Source of the DNA: Lactifluus volemus
Taxonomy: Eukaryota; Basidiomycota; Agaricomycetes; Russulales; Russulaceae
NCBI GenBank assembly: GCA_022376515.1
Contig: WTXI01000098.1
Coordinates: 62,001 to 126,000 of the forward strand
DNA length: 64,000 bases
Direction: 5' to 3'
Part shown: in pieces, positions 32,642-42,000 of the stretch
Layout of the letters: each line of letters starts with the position of its first letter
Numbering within the stretch: position 1 is the stretch's first letter
Notes under the pieces: model-generated
Told to the model about the DNA's origin: nothing
What the model saw: only the letters and a program-made list of their open reading frames with translations
Database searches by the model: none
Position numbers and translations under genes: made by a program

Positions 32642-32857
32642 CAGTGACTCCAAAAACCCTTTCAATGTTTGCCCAAATTGTGGCATATGATGTGTGACAC
32701 ATCAAGGGGTGGGAATGTCGCCTAGCTATTGCTGAGACAAAAATAGTAATGGTTCCTGGCTACAAATGTGTTCCTAGATCATATGATTCGGATAAGATCC
32801 TATGAAGATATGATCGATCTAAAATGGTGGTATCATTGGAAGGGTTTTTTCACTTTT
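32642..32857 (+). repeat. Left terminal inverted repeat of the Tc1 element
   Basis: About 216 bp, inverted relative to 34036-34251; differences are scattered single bases such as ACAAATGTG versus ACAAATATG. The inner end is near CACTTTT. Confidence 0.88.
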
Positions 32858-32989
32858 AGATTAAAAGCTAAGATCTCAGTCAAATCAAAGGGTAATGGCC
32901 ATTGTTGATTGAACAAACAAAGCAACACAAATAAACATCATGTCTGAGTTTAAAAAAGTTCACACACTTCTTGACTTTCAACCACTACC

Positions 32990-34009
32990 ATGGTCAGATC
33001 TCTTACTCTCACCAAACAGGCCACAATCCTTTCTCTACTTAATGCTGGTCATTCTGGTGAAGACATCTCCCAGAGAACTGGTGTTAGCCGCTCTACCATC
33101 TCCAGACTTCGCTCCAAAAGGTGTTCTACACTTCCAAAGTCCATTGGAGGTCGTCCATCCAAGCTTTCCCCTGCCAACATTCATTATGCTCAGCATCTCA
33201 TCACCTCTGGCAAGGCAGAGAATGCTGTCCAGGTTACCCGAACCCTCTCCAATATCATAAACCAACCTCTCTCCCCCAACACAGTCCGCCAGCACTTGAA
33301 AAAGTCTGGTATGAAGGCAGTAGCAAAGTCCAAACGACCCTTTCTTTCGGCCAAGCATCGCAAAGCTCGCTTAGACTATGCTTATATCCACAAGGACTGG
33401 ACCGTGGAGGACTGGAAGAAGGTTGTATGGTCTGATGAGACTAAAATCAATCGCTTAGGGTCAGATGGGCGCAAATGGGTGTGGAAAAGGCCAGGAGAGA
33501 GGCTGAATGATAGGCTGGTAGAGGGAACCCTCAAGTTTGGAGGTGGTTCACTGATGATGTGGGGATGTATGACTTGGCAGGGAGTTGGCTATGCTGCTAA
33601 GATTGATGGTAGGATGGATGGGGAACTATACCTTCAGATTTTGAAGAATGACCTGCTGAATACCCTGCAGTATTATGGTCTCAATCCTCCTGACATTATC
33701 TTTCAGCAAGACAATGACCGCAAGCACACCTGCAAACTAGTGAGTGGCTGGCTGAAGGAGCAGGATTTTGAGACCATGGTGTGGCCTGCACAGTCCCCTG
33801 ACCTAAACCCCATTGAACATCTGTGGGGTTATCTGAAAAGGAAGCTTGCAGAGCATGAACACCCTCCTAATGGGATTCATCAGTTATGGGAGAGGGTTTA
33901 GGTGGATTGGGAGAGGATAACTGCTGAGGAGTGTCAAAAGTTAATTGAGAGCATGCCTAGAAGAGTTCAGGCAGTGCTTAGAGCAAAAGGAGGCTATACC
34001 AAGTACTAA
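32990..34009 (+). pseudogene. Tc1/mariner DD34E transposase with a late nonsense codon
   Basis: The ATG at 32990 starts an N-terminal helix-turn-helix region (SGEDISQRTGVSRSTISRL, then PANIHYAQHL), followed by the catalytic core: the first D in WSDETKINRLG, the second D in FQQDNDRKHT and the E in DLNPIEHLWG, with 34 residues between the last two. A TAG at 33899-33901 ends the frame after 303 residues. Beyond it the same frame continues VDWERITAEECQKLI... to a natural-looking end GGYTKY and TAA at 34009. A single C-to-T change of CAG would explain the stop. All three catalytic residues precede it, so activity may not be completely lost. Confidence 0.88.
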
Positions 34010-34035
34010 TAATACCTAAATACCCTCATTAACCC

Positions 34036-34251
34036 AAAAGTGAAAAAACCCTTCCAATGATACCACCATTTTAGATCACTCATATCTTCATAGGATCGTA
34101 TCCGAATCATATGATCTAGGAACATATTTGTAGCCAGGAACCATTACTATTTTTGTCTCAGCAATAGCTAGGCGACATTCCCACCCCTTGATGTGTCACA
34201 CATCATATGCCACAATTTGGGCAAACATTGAAAGGGTTTTTGGAGTCACTG
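34036..34251 (-). repeat. Right terminal inverted repeat of the Tc1 element
   Basis: The inverted partner of 32642-32857, ending GGAGTCACTG next to the TA target copy. Confidence 0.88.
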
Positions 34252-34839
34252 TACTAAGGTAGCTCTCTTTAAGTCTCGTCCGTTCCTCCGCCAATGCGAT
34301 CGCTGCTGGACCCTCAACCACTCCACTGACCGCTGCCCCGTTAAGTCTTCGACCCCTATCTGCCCCCTTTGCGGCGGCCCTCACACTCATGCCCAACATG
34401 CCCCCCTATGCCCCACGCTCGACAAACATGCTGTTATTGATGTATGCACATGCGAACCTACCTGTCTAAACTGCGCCCGTCTACGCCGTAAGACCAAGAA
34501 AGGACCTGACGGAAAGGGACACTCCGTCCTCGACCCGTCTTGCCCCTTGCGTGCAGCTTATCGTCTTCCCCCGTCCGTAGACGACGATGCTCAAGCTCCC
34601 TCCTCCCCACATCCTGCCTCCGCACCCCCTGCCCCCGGCCCCACCGTCACCGCGATCTCCCGCCCGAAACCCAGGAAGATCGTCAACCGCCCTGTCAACC
34701 CTACGCCAATTGCACTGGTTACCTCCCGCGCCCGCGAAATGGCCAGCCGGCCCGAACCCATCCCCTTGGAAGAACTGGAGTCCCTCGCCCCGGAGGACGC
34801 CGCGTTTGTTGCCTTTGAACGGTCGGTTGCCAAACTCCC

Positions 34840-37800
34840 ATGAATTTAGACGCCCTCAAAATTTTATCGGTAAACATGCGACGCCGCAATGAAATGACGC
34901 ATGTACTCCTTCACGATTCCGATGCTCACATCATCGCCATACAGGAACCCTGGTTTGGTCCTGTCTCCACCGCTCTTTCTGATTCTGACCCCTCCGGCTC
35001 GCCTGTCCTTGGCGGTGCCCTCAACGATCTTTGGCTCTGCATTCAACCCTCCCTCAGCCACTCGGAAGTGGCCAAGGTTCTAGTATATGTCCGCCACTCT
35101 CTTCTTTCTTTCTGCTCTCCTGTCCTCCAAGTCCTCCCTCCCCTCTCTTCAGCTACGCGTATGGCCGTCGACTTCGACCTTGGCCCGGGCCACCGTTTTC
35201 GCCTCATCAATGTCTACCACCAGGTCCCTGAAAAAGGGCACTCTCTACACGGCCTCTTAGACTCCTCTCTAGACTCTACTATCCCCACTCTGGTAGTCGG
35301 GGACTTCAACACTCATAGTTCTCTCTGGTCTCCGCCCCGTCTCACTCGATCACCCTGGGCGGATGCCCTAGAGTCTTGGCTCCTCGATCAGCACCTCTCC
35401 TGCCGCAATCCCGCTGGTGTCGTCACGTGGAGAGGTCTCCCGGGTCAGACCCCCTCTACGCTGGATCTCCTCTTTCTCAACCCTCTTGCTCTCTCTAGCG
35501 ACCGCTTCTCTGACCCGCTCGTTTCTTTTGATCTTTCGCTTGGCTCCGACCATGCCGCTCTCTTCACCACGTTCTCTTTCCCATCTCCTCTGGCCCCTTC
35601 CCCTCTACCCTCGCTCCCGGGCTTCCGGATCGACGATGACTTCGAAGACCCCTGGAAGGCAGCCTTCGCCCGCCTCCCCTTCCCCTCCACCCTCGCCACC
35701 CCCCTCTCTGTCCACGATGAAGCAACGGCGCTCCTCCGAGACATCGACACCATCTCCGACACCTTCTTTAAACCTCGTCGGCCCCCTGACCCCCGCGGGG
35801 CCCGTTGGTGGAATGACGACTGTTCAGGGGCCCTCGCCCTCTGGAAGCAGGCCCCTGCTGACAGCCGTCCCCACCTCTATCAGGCACTCCGCCTCACCAT
35901 CCGCGACGCGAAACGCCAGTTCGCCTCTGACTTCCTAGACCGTTGCGACTCCTCTGATCTTTGGCGGGCCGCCCGCTGGCGGAAGGGCCGCTCCATCACC
36001 CGCATACCCGCTCTTTCTCACGAGGGTACCCTTACCCATCACCCGCCCACTATGGCTACAGCTCTTTCCACCCGCTTCTTTCCACCGCATCCTCCCCCTG
36101 TCCCCTCTTCCCACCCTTCTGACCCCGCGCCCTTACCGGTCCGATCCCACGGCCCGGTCACAGCTCTCGAAATCTCCGCCTGCCTCAACTCCACTTCCAA
36201 CAGCTCAGCGCCTGGACCCAGCGGCATTGGCTACAAATTATTGAAGTGGGCCTTTTCCTCCTTGCCTTCCCGTTTTACTTCTCTCTTTTCCGCCTGTCTC
36301 TCGCTTGGTGTACACCCCTGGACTGGTGCCCGGGTTGTCGTCCTCCCTAAGCCCAATAAGCCAGACTACTCCGCCCCTAAAGCGTACAGGCCCATTAGCC
36401 TTTTGGAGTGTGCTGGCAAACTCCTCGAAAAGATTGTGGCCAAACGCGTCATGTCCGACCTCAACCACTTCCGTATCCTCCCCCCGCTCCAATTTGGCAG
36501 CCGGGACTTCAGCAGCGCCGTCGACGGAGTGGGACACTTGCACCACCTTGTCCACTCCTGCATCGCTTCGGACTGCGTAGCCGCTACGATTTTCTTCGAC
36601 ATTCAAGGCTTCTTCGACAACCTTTGCCCCACCCGACTCGTCCATCTCTTCCGCCTCTATGGCTTTCCACCCGGCCTCGTCAACTGGGTCGCTTCCTTCC
36701 TCTCTTCTCGCTCTGCCTCCCTCTCCTTCAACGACTACACCCATGACCCTGCTGATCTCTCCTTCGGCACCCCGCAGGGCTCCCCTCTTTCCCCCATCCT
36801 CTCCGCTCTTTACACTGCGCCCCTCCTTTCACTTCTAAACGACTCGGACCCCTCCCCCTTCACCTCTTTCCAACTCTACGTCGACGACGGCTGCATTACC
36901 GCTAGTGGTGAGACGTACCGCTCTGCAGCTGGAAAAGCCGCCGCGGCCTACGAACGTGCCGCCACTTGGCTCTTCGAAAATGGCCTCAAACTCGATCGCG
37001 ACAAGACCGACTTCATGTGCTTCCGTGGCCGACATTCCGAGGCCCGGTTTGGCCCGATACTCTCCCGCATCGCCCTCCGCGACCCCTTCAACGGTGAGTT
37101 CCCCGTCACAGCCTCCCCTGTTGTCCGCTACCTAGGGGTCTTCTTCACACCGACACTTGACTGGCGCAAGCATGTTACCATCATGGCCTCTAGAGCGCGA
37201 TCTACCTTGGTCGCCCTGGGGGTCCTAGGTAACTCTGTTCGTGGCCTTGATTTTGCCAACTGGCGTAAGGTCTTCCACGCCATCGTTCTTCCTATTCTCA
37301 CCTACGGTTCGCCCGTCTGGTTCACTGACATTAAACAGAAAGGCCTTGTCGGCATCCTTCAGGTTGCGCAGAACGAGGCCTGCCGCAAGATCAGCGGCTG
37401 CTTCCGTACTACACCTACAGACCCCCTTCATCACTTATTAGGCATTCCCCCCATACTTTACACTCTTCGCAAATACAGGCTTCGCTACGCCGAACGCCTT
37501 TCCACCTTACCGCCCTCATCTCCTTTACGTACCGTAGTCTCTGCCAACCCTCTGACGCGCTGGCACCATACTTTCTTTCCTCCCACTAATCTTACGCGTC
37601 TGGTCGAGTCTCTGAACCCCAGCGCACCCCCCTTCCTTTTTCCACTCCCTCTGCACACGCCGCCGTGGTCCCACCCTCGTTACTTTGATCTGACCCTTGT
37701 CGCGGGCTCTTCCCGCTCCTCCCGTGCTCTCATTAGCTCGCCCCCTCCCTTCTCCCACTCCCTCTTTTTACATACTCTCCCCGTACCGTCCCCATCCTTT

Positions 37801-38676
37801 GCGTCTGCTTTCTTACTATACAGTGGGGAGAGTCTGTTAAAGTCGTCGGTTGTTGTTGACACCGATCAGCGTTCGTCGCTGTTCGGCGCCCTCATTGCGG
37901 GGCTAAAAATTTTTTCCACCGACCCCTCGGGGTCTTCACTCCGTCTCTTCTTACCCAATAGGTCTCTGCTTCCCTCCTTGGCTGATTTATGTACGAAGTC
38001 TCGTCTCCTTCCCTTAGCTTTCTCTTTTACTTCTTTACTTGACTCTTTTCTTAACGCTGACTTCACTCGCCGCGCCGAACTTCGGCTCTTCAAGGCGTCT
38101 TGGTCTGTGGTCCCCGGCAGGGACACCCTCACTCACCTCTTGGAGAACATCCAGCCGGAGCTGGTCGTCGACCCCCCTACTCCTCGTAAACAACTTGCCT
38201 TCCACCTCTGGCACCAGGATATCCTCCTGGGACTCACCACCAGAAAACCCGGCCACCACGCTTGGGTCGCCTGTCCCCCCACCCCTTCCTCAGACCCTCC
38301 GCCTTTCGTCCGGGGCCTTCTGTCCCACAACAACCGCGCCCTCTTCTCTAACGGCCTCCAACTCCTCTCCCGTCACGGCTTCATCGCAGACTACAGTGAC
38401 CGCTTCCGGCCCGATGCCGGGGACAACACTTGCTGCCCCTGCAATTACGTGGATCTCTCTTCACCGCCTCTCAGCCCGGGGATTACTCGCCGCACCACCC
38501 TATCACACATCCTCTTCGACTGCCCCCTTTACTCTGAACAGCGGTCGTCCACCATTTCTCACTACTCCTCCGCCTCTATCTTCTCCACTGAACTCGGCGG
38601 CCGTAACCTAGCCCAGTTCACTTTCCTCACACAAGCCACCCTCCGCCCCCTGCCTCCCAGACCAGACCCCCCTTGA
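34840..38676 (+). CDS. LINE ORF2: endonuclease-reverse transcriptase, 1278 aa, open
   Basis: The start ATG overlaps the ORF1 stop (ATGA), suggesting coupled re-initiation. The N-terminal part is an AP-type endonuclease: VVGDFNTHSS (about aa 152), STLDLLFLNP and GSDHAALF (about 236). Reverse transcriptase follows: VVLPKPNKPDYSAPKAYRPI, FFDIQGFFDN, GTPQGSPLSP and the catalytic LYVDDG (about aa 680), then YLGVFF. The C-terminal third contains a possible degenerate RNase H-like region around FLLYSGESLL, without clear catalytic residues, and ends with a CCPC...HILFDC cysteine-histidine motif. No frameshift is present, so the enzyme may be active. It would nick DNA and copy its RNA at the target. 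Confidence 0.92.
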   Translation: MNLDALKILSVNMRRRNEMTHVLLHDSDAHIIAIQEPWFGPVSTALSDSDPSGSPVLGGALNDLWLCIQPSLSHSEVAKVLVYVRHSLLSFCSPVLQVLPPLSSATRMAVDFDLGPGHRFRLINVYHQVPEKGHSLHGLLDSSLDSTIPTLVVGDFNTHSSLWSPPRLTRSPWADALESWLLDQHLSCRNPAGVVTWRGLPGQTPSTLDLLFLNPLALSSDRFSDPLVSFDLSLGSDHAALFTTFSFPSPLAPSPLPSLPGFRIDDDFEDPWKAAFARLPFPSTLATPLSVHDEATALLRDIDTISDTFFKPRRPPDPRGARWWNDDCSGALALWKQAPADSRPHLYQALRLTIRDAKRQFASDFLDRCDSSDLWRAARWRKGRSITRIPALSHEGTLTHHPPTMATALSTRFFPPHPPPVPSSHPSDPAPLPVRSHGPVTALEISACLNSTSNSSAPGPSGIGYKLLKWAFSSLPSRFTSLFSACLSLGVHPWTGARVVVLPKPNKPDYSAPKAYRPISLLECAGKLLEKIVAKRVMSDLNHFRILPPLQFGSRDFSSAVDGVGHLHHLVHSCIASDCVAATIFFDIQGFFDNLCPTRLVHLFRLYGFPPGLVNWVASFLSSRSASLSFNDYTHDPADLSFGTPQGSPLSPILSALYTAPLLSLLNDSDPSPFTSFQLYVDDGCITASGETYRSAAGKAAAAYERAATWLFENGLKLDRDKTDFMCFRGRHSEARFGPILSRIALRDPFNGEFPVTASPVVRYLGVFFTPTLDWRKHVTIMASRARSTLVALGVLGNSVRGLDFANWRKVFHAIVLPILTYGSPVWFTDIKQKGLVGILQVAQNEACRKISGCFRTTPTDPLHHLLGIPPILYTLRKYRLRYAERLSTLPPSSPLRTVVSANPLTRWHHTFFPPTNLTRLVESLNPSAPPFLFPLPLHTPPWSHPRYFDLTLVAGSSRSSRALISSPPPFSHSLFLHTLPVPSPSFASAFLLYSGESLLKSSVVVDTDQRSSLFGALIAGLKIFSTDPSGSSLRLFLPNRSLLPSLADLCTKSRLLPLAFSFTSLLDSFLNADFTRRAELRLFKASWSVVPGRDTLTHLLENIQPELVVDPPTPRKQLAFHLWHQDILLGLTTRKPGHHAWVACPPTPSSDPPPFVRGLLSHNNRALFSNGLQLLSRHGFIADYSDRFRPDAGDNTCCPCNYVDLSSPPLSPGITRRTTLSHILFDCPLYSEQRSSTISHYSSASIFSTELGGRNLAQFTFLTQATLRPLPPRPDPP

Positions 38677-38875
38677 ATGACGCCGTTGGACAGCGGCTGA
38701 TGTAAGTCCTTTTATGTCTCCTCTGCCTCGCTTGCCTCCATATGTACTCCTTACCATATCACCTTCGTCGACGCCTCCCTTGTATTATGTCTCTTACGGT
38801 ATCTTCCTCGTGTCGTTACTTGTCTTGTAGGCTATGTCTTGTTGCTTGTAGCAGGGACAATAAATTCGAATTCAA

Positions 38876-38912
38876 AAAAAAAAAAAAAAAAAAAAAAACG
38901 TGGGGTGTGTGC
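38876..38912 (+). other. LINE poly-A tail and 3' target-site duplication
   Basis: A run of about 24 A is followed by ACGTGGGGTGTGTGC, identical to 29856-29870. The A residues preceding the duplication make its exact 5' limit uncertain by two bases. Confidence 0.9.
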
Positions 38913-39036
38913 TAGTATCTCATATCCATCTCATCTCATCTCTCCTACCCTACTCTTCGCTTCCTTCTTACCTATATTTCAGTCTTCGAAGGACATTTCA
39001 ATACCTAAGAGCATACCCAGATGATCCAAAATTCGT

Positions 39037-42000
39037 ATGTCACAGTCTCTCACACCTTATCGCTAGTTGTCCTTACCTGAGCTGAGCAGCCCAGGTCCTC
39101 AAAGCTCCGGAGTAGGCTCCATCAATCGCGGCCATGTCAGCGAGACGCAACAAATCTCGCTTCCCCTCCAAGAGTCCAAGTGACCCGTACGTGTCTTTAT
39201 CATCCCACTCCAATAGATACTATATTTTTGTTTCGTTAGTCCTAAAAGCGCACAATCTTCCCCGTATCAAGACCGTACTTGGAACAAAGAGACGATTTTA
39301 TGCTACTGTGAATAATGGGGAGAGATCGTGGCAGACACAAGCTGTGCGGAGCGTGGGTCAACGTGTGGAATGGAACGAGAACGTCGACGCTTTGTGAGTC
39401 TTGTCATATTTGTGTTCCTACGGATAGCTGAGTCTCCTGCAGCACTGTACAACCATCCTCCACTATCACGATATCTCTTTATGTGAAGAAGACTGTGGGG
39501 ACGGACGTCCTTATTGGAAGGCAGGAGATTACCTGTGATCCCCGAAATGGTTCGCATATTTCTCGGAATTCTTAGTGATCTTTCTGGCTGAACATCGTAC
39601 ACGAAGAACTTGACATTGTCCTCGGCCATGCTGGTGGACATGGTGGACATAATACACTGGAGCTAGCCACAATATTCCTAACGATTGCGATGTCAGCAAA
39701 CACAGGTTCCTCTCTGAGTGGGGTAGTCAATACCCCGAACCCTACAACGGCGGATCCGGCTAGCCCTGTTATTGCGCGTCCTAATGTCCTTTCCATTAAG
39801 AGGGATATCACTGGGCTGCCAACAGCAGGAGGCCCAACGGTGGAGTCACGTGACAGAATCCGTCATGCTCAGGAAGCTCTTGACAACATTGACACGATGA
39901 AGACGTGGAAAAATGCTGTGAATGCTGTGAAATGGGTAATGGGCGCTGTCAGTAAGATTGCAGAAGTATGCCCAGCATCGTTTTTGTTAATCCGTCCTGA
40001 GCTAACTTCCGCTGCTCAGCTGAACCCTTATGCAACACTAGCATGGAACATGCTCTCAAAGATCCCCGAGGTGCGTCTCCTTATCTTGTCCCAGGACGAC
40101 ATCTCACTCTTTCTTGTTCACCTTGCCCCCAGGTTTTGCTACAGCAAGTTCAGCGTGACGATAACATCCAAACACTACTTGAGGCGATAGTCGATGCGTT
40201 TGAATTCGCGGAAGAGGCCGACCCGTTACGAGACATCAGGCCGGAGTCTATGCAAGCAAAGATCCTAGAGGAGATGCTGAGATGTGTCACCGAATGTGCC
40301 GAATTTATCACATCCTATGCGGAGGACGTTAAAGTTGGTACGTCGTCTTGGTCTCTCTTGTTGGTCATTATAAACAGGTGGTTACAGGAAAGCGGGTTTT
40401 GAAAAATATCGTCGGCCCAGTTGATGAAAAAATTGAACAGCACCGCTCGAACCTCGTCCGACTCCGAGAAAGTTTCCTCGCCCGAGCTGCTGTCATCACC
40501 GAGGTTACTGTGATAGAGGCTGGTGCGTAATTGTTATAGCCACACGATCGTTGGATGATCAATCTCACATGAGGAACACAGAGCTCAATGCAACAATCAG
40601 AGAATTGCCATATAAAGGGGGCTGGCGATACGGAGATGAGAGGCGCTGCATTCCAGGCACACGCGAAGACTTCCTGGACCATATTGTCAAGTGGATCGAG
40701 AATCCGGAATCCAATCGTGGGCTCGTTCTCTTTGGCCAGGCTGGCACGGGAAAGTCTTCGATCGCATATGAAATTGCACATCGTTTCCTTAACAAATATC
40801 TCGGCTGTTACTTCGCCTTTCTCAGGAAAGAGCAGTCGAGAGACGAGGCTTATCAGCTGTTCACGACAATTGCACGGGATCTGTCCGATCGTAATCTTGC
40901 GTTCAAGCACGCCCTCGGCAGGGTAGTCAAGGATGAATCTTCCCTTCGCAATACCCGAAATTATCGTACACTTTTCGAATCTCTCCTTGTTGAACCGCTG
41001 AAGGACCTGTCGCTCCCTCTCCCGGTTCTTATCGTCATCGACGCATTGGATGAGAGCGGAGATGCAGTCGGACAAACTGGATTACACACCTTTCTCGCCG
41101 AACACCTTGCTGACCTCCCACGAGAGTTCCGCATACTCATCACTTCAAGACCAGAGGGTGGCATCGAGCCTGCATTCACAGGAGCATCGTCTGTCGACAC
41201 GCTCTACATGGATGACAGTGAACTGGCCGCCAAGACGGAGCAAGATATTCTGTTGTATCTTGAGAAGAATCTGCCTCGGGACGTGTTCAAGGAGCATGGT
41301 GCTGAACTAGCAAAGGCGGCAGAGGGCTTGTTCCAGTGGGCAGCTGCTGCATCCGGATTCATAAATGGCCCTCCTGCTAGCTTTGGGTTCAGCAAGAGAA
41401 AGTGTGTACAGCGCCTGTTAGGACACTCTCGAGATGACAGTGGAGAAGATCCGTTGGACAAATTATACAAAGAAATTCTCGAGGGGTACTTCGGACCGCA
41501 AGAAGCTCAGATTCTATTTCGTTCCGTCATGGGACAGCTTTTCGCCGCATCCGAACCTCTCTCGATAGATTCCTTAATCGCCTTGCGTCGTCATGCCCCA
41601 TCGATGACCCCGAGGATGATCCTGTTCTTGAAATGCTCCGTCACCTCGGCTCACTGCTGAGTCACGTGACTTCATCCGACCACACACGTCCCATCGTTCC
41701 TCTCCATACATCATTCCGCGACTTTCTGACAAGCAAGAAGAATGACATGTTTTATGTGGACCTTGATGATGCGCATCGTGAATTGGCACATTCCTGCGTT
41801 AGCTTGATGCTCGTCAAGCTCAAGTTTAACATTTGCGAACTCAAGTCATCATACCTTGCGAACAGCGATGTCCCAGACCTTAACTCTCGAATTTGCAAAC
41901 ACATTCCACCTGCTCTATCGTATGCCTGCATTTTCTGGGACAATCACTTAGAGCATGTTGATTTCGAGCAAGACCTCTTCGGGAAACTTGGATCCCTGTT

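Larger units (their letters stand above)
32642..34251 (+). mobile_element. Tc1/mariner transposon, 1610 bp, in LINE ORF1
   Basis: The element starts CAGTGACTCC and ends GGAGTCACTG, flanked on both sides by TA (32640-32641 and 34252-34253), the mariner target. Terminal inverted repeats are long, about 216 bp each (32642-32857 and 34036-34251), with few mismatches. The single gene between them encodes a DD34E transposase. Removing the element and one TA restores LINE sequence. Confidence 0.93.
30047..34843 (+). pseudogene. LINE ORF1 (gag-like), frameshifted and split by Tc1
   Basis: The first in-frame ATG is 30047 (MDPTVRPASPLPP). The protein is Pro/Ala-rich with a charged helical centre (about 30900-31090) and a conserved block TNFVIIRTTPVQLGEPPRGD near 32100. 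At about 32365 the frame shifts: the conserved reading continues as QKGTANILINGVPVIRDENC in another frame up to the Tc1 border at 32641. After the Tc1 element (34254) it resumes with a cysteine cluster: CDRCWTLNHSTDRC, CPLCGGPHTHAQHAPLC and CTCEPTCLNC, zinc-knuckle-like and probably RNA-binding. The stop TGA (34841-34843) overlaps the ORF2 ATG. In the family, ORF1 packages the element RNA. Confidence 0.8.
29871..38897 (+). mobile_element. Full-length LINE (Tad/I-like), 9.0 kb including a nested Tc1
   Basis: The element lies between two copies of ACGTGGGGTGTGTGC (29856-29870 and 38898-38912), a 15-bp target-site duplication; unit 1 has one copy (with one difference) near 19743. It has a 5' leader, ORF1 with a basic C-terminal cysteine region, ORF2 with endonuclease and reverse transcriptase, and a 3' poly-A run (38876-38898) after AATAAATTC. 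Without the 1.6-kb Tc1 insertion it is about 7.4 kb. ORF2 is open throughout; ORF1 is broken. The clade name is inference from the ORF layout. Confidence 0.9.

Noticed and set aside
33899..33901. Repeat-induced point mutation as cause of the transposase stop
   Set aside because: One C-to-T change is not a pattern; the three near-identical NLR units show no general C-to-T bias to my eye.
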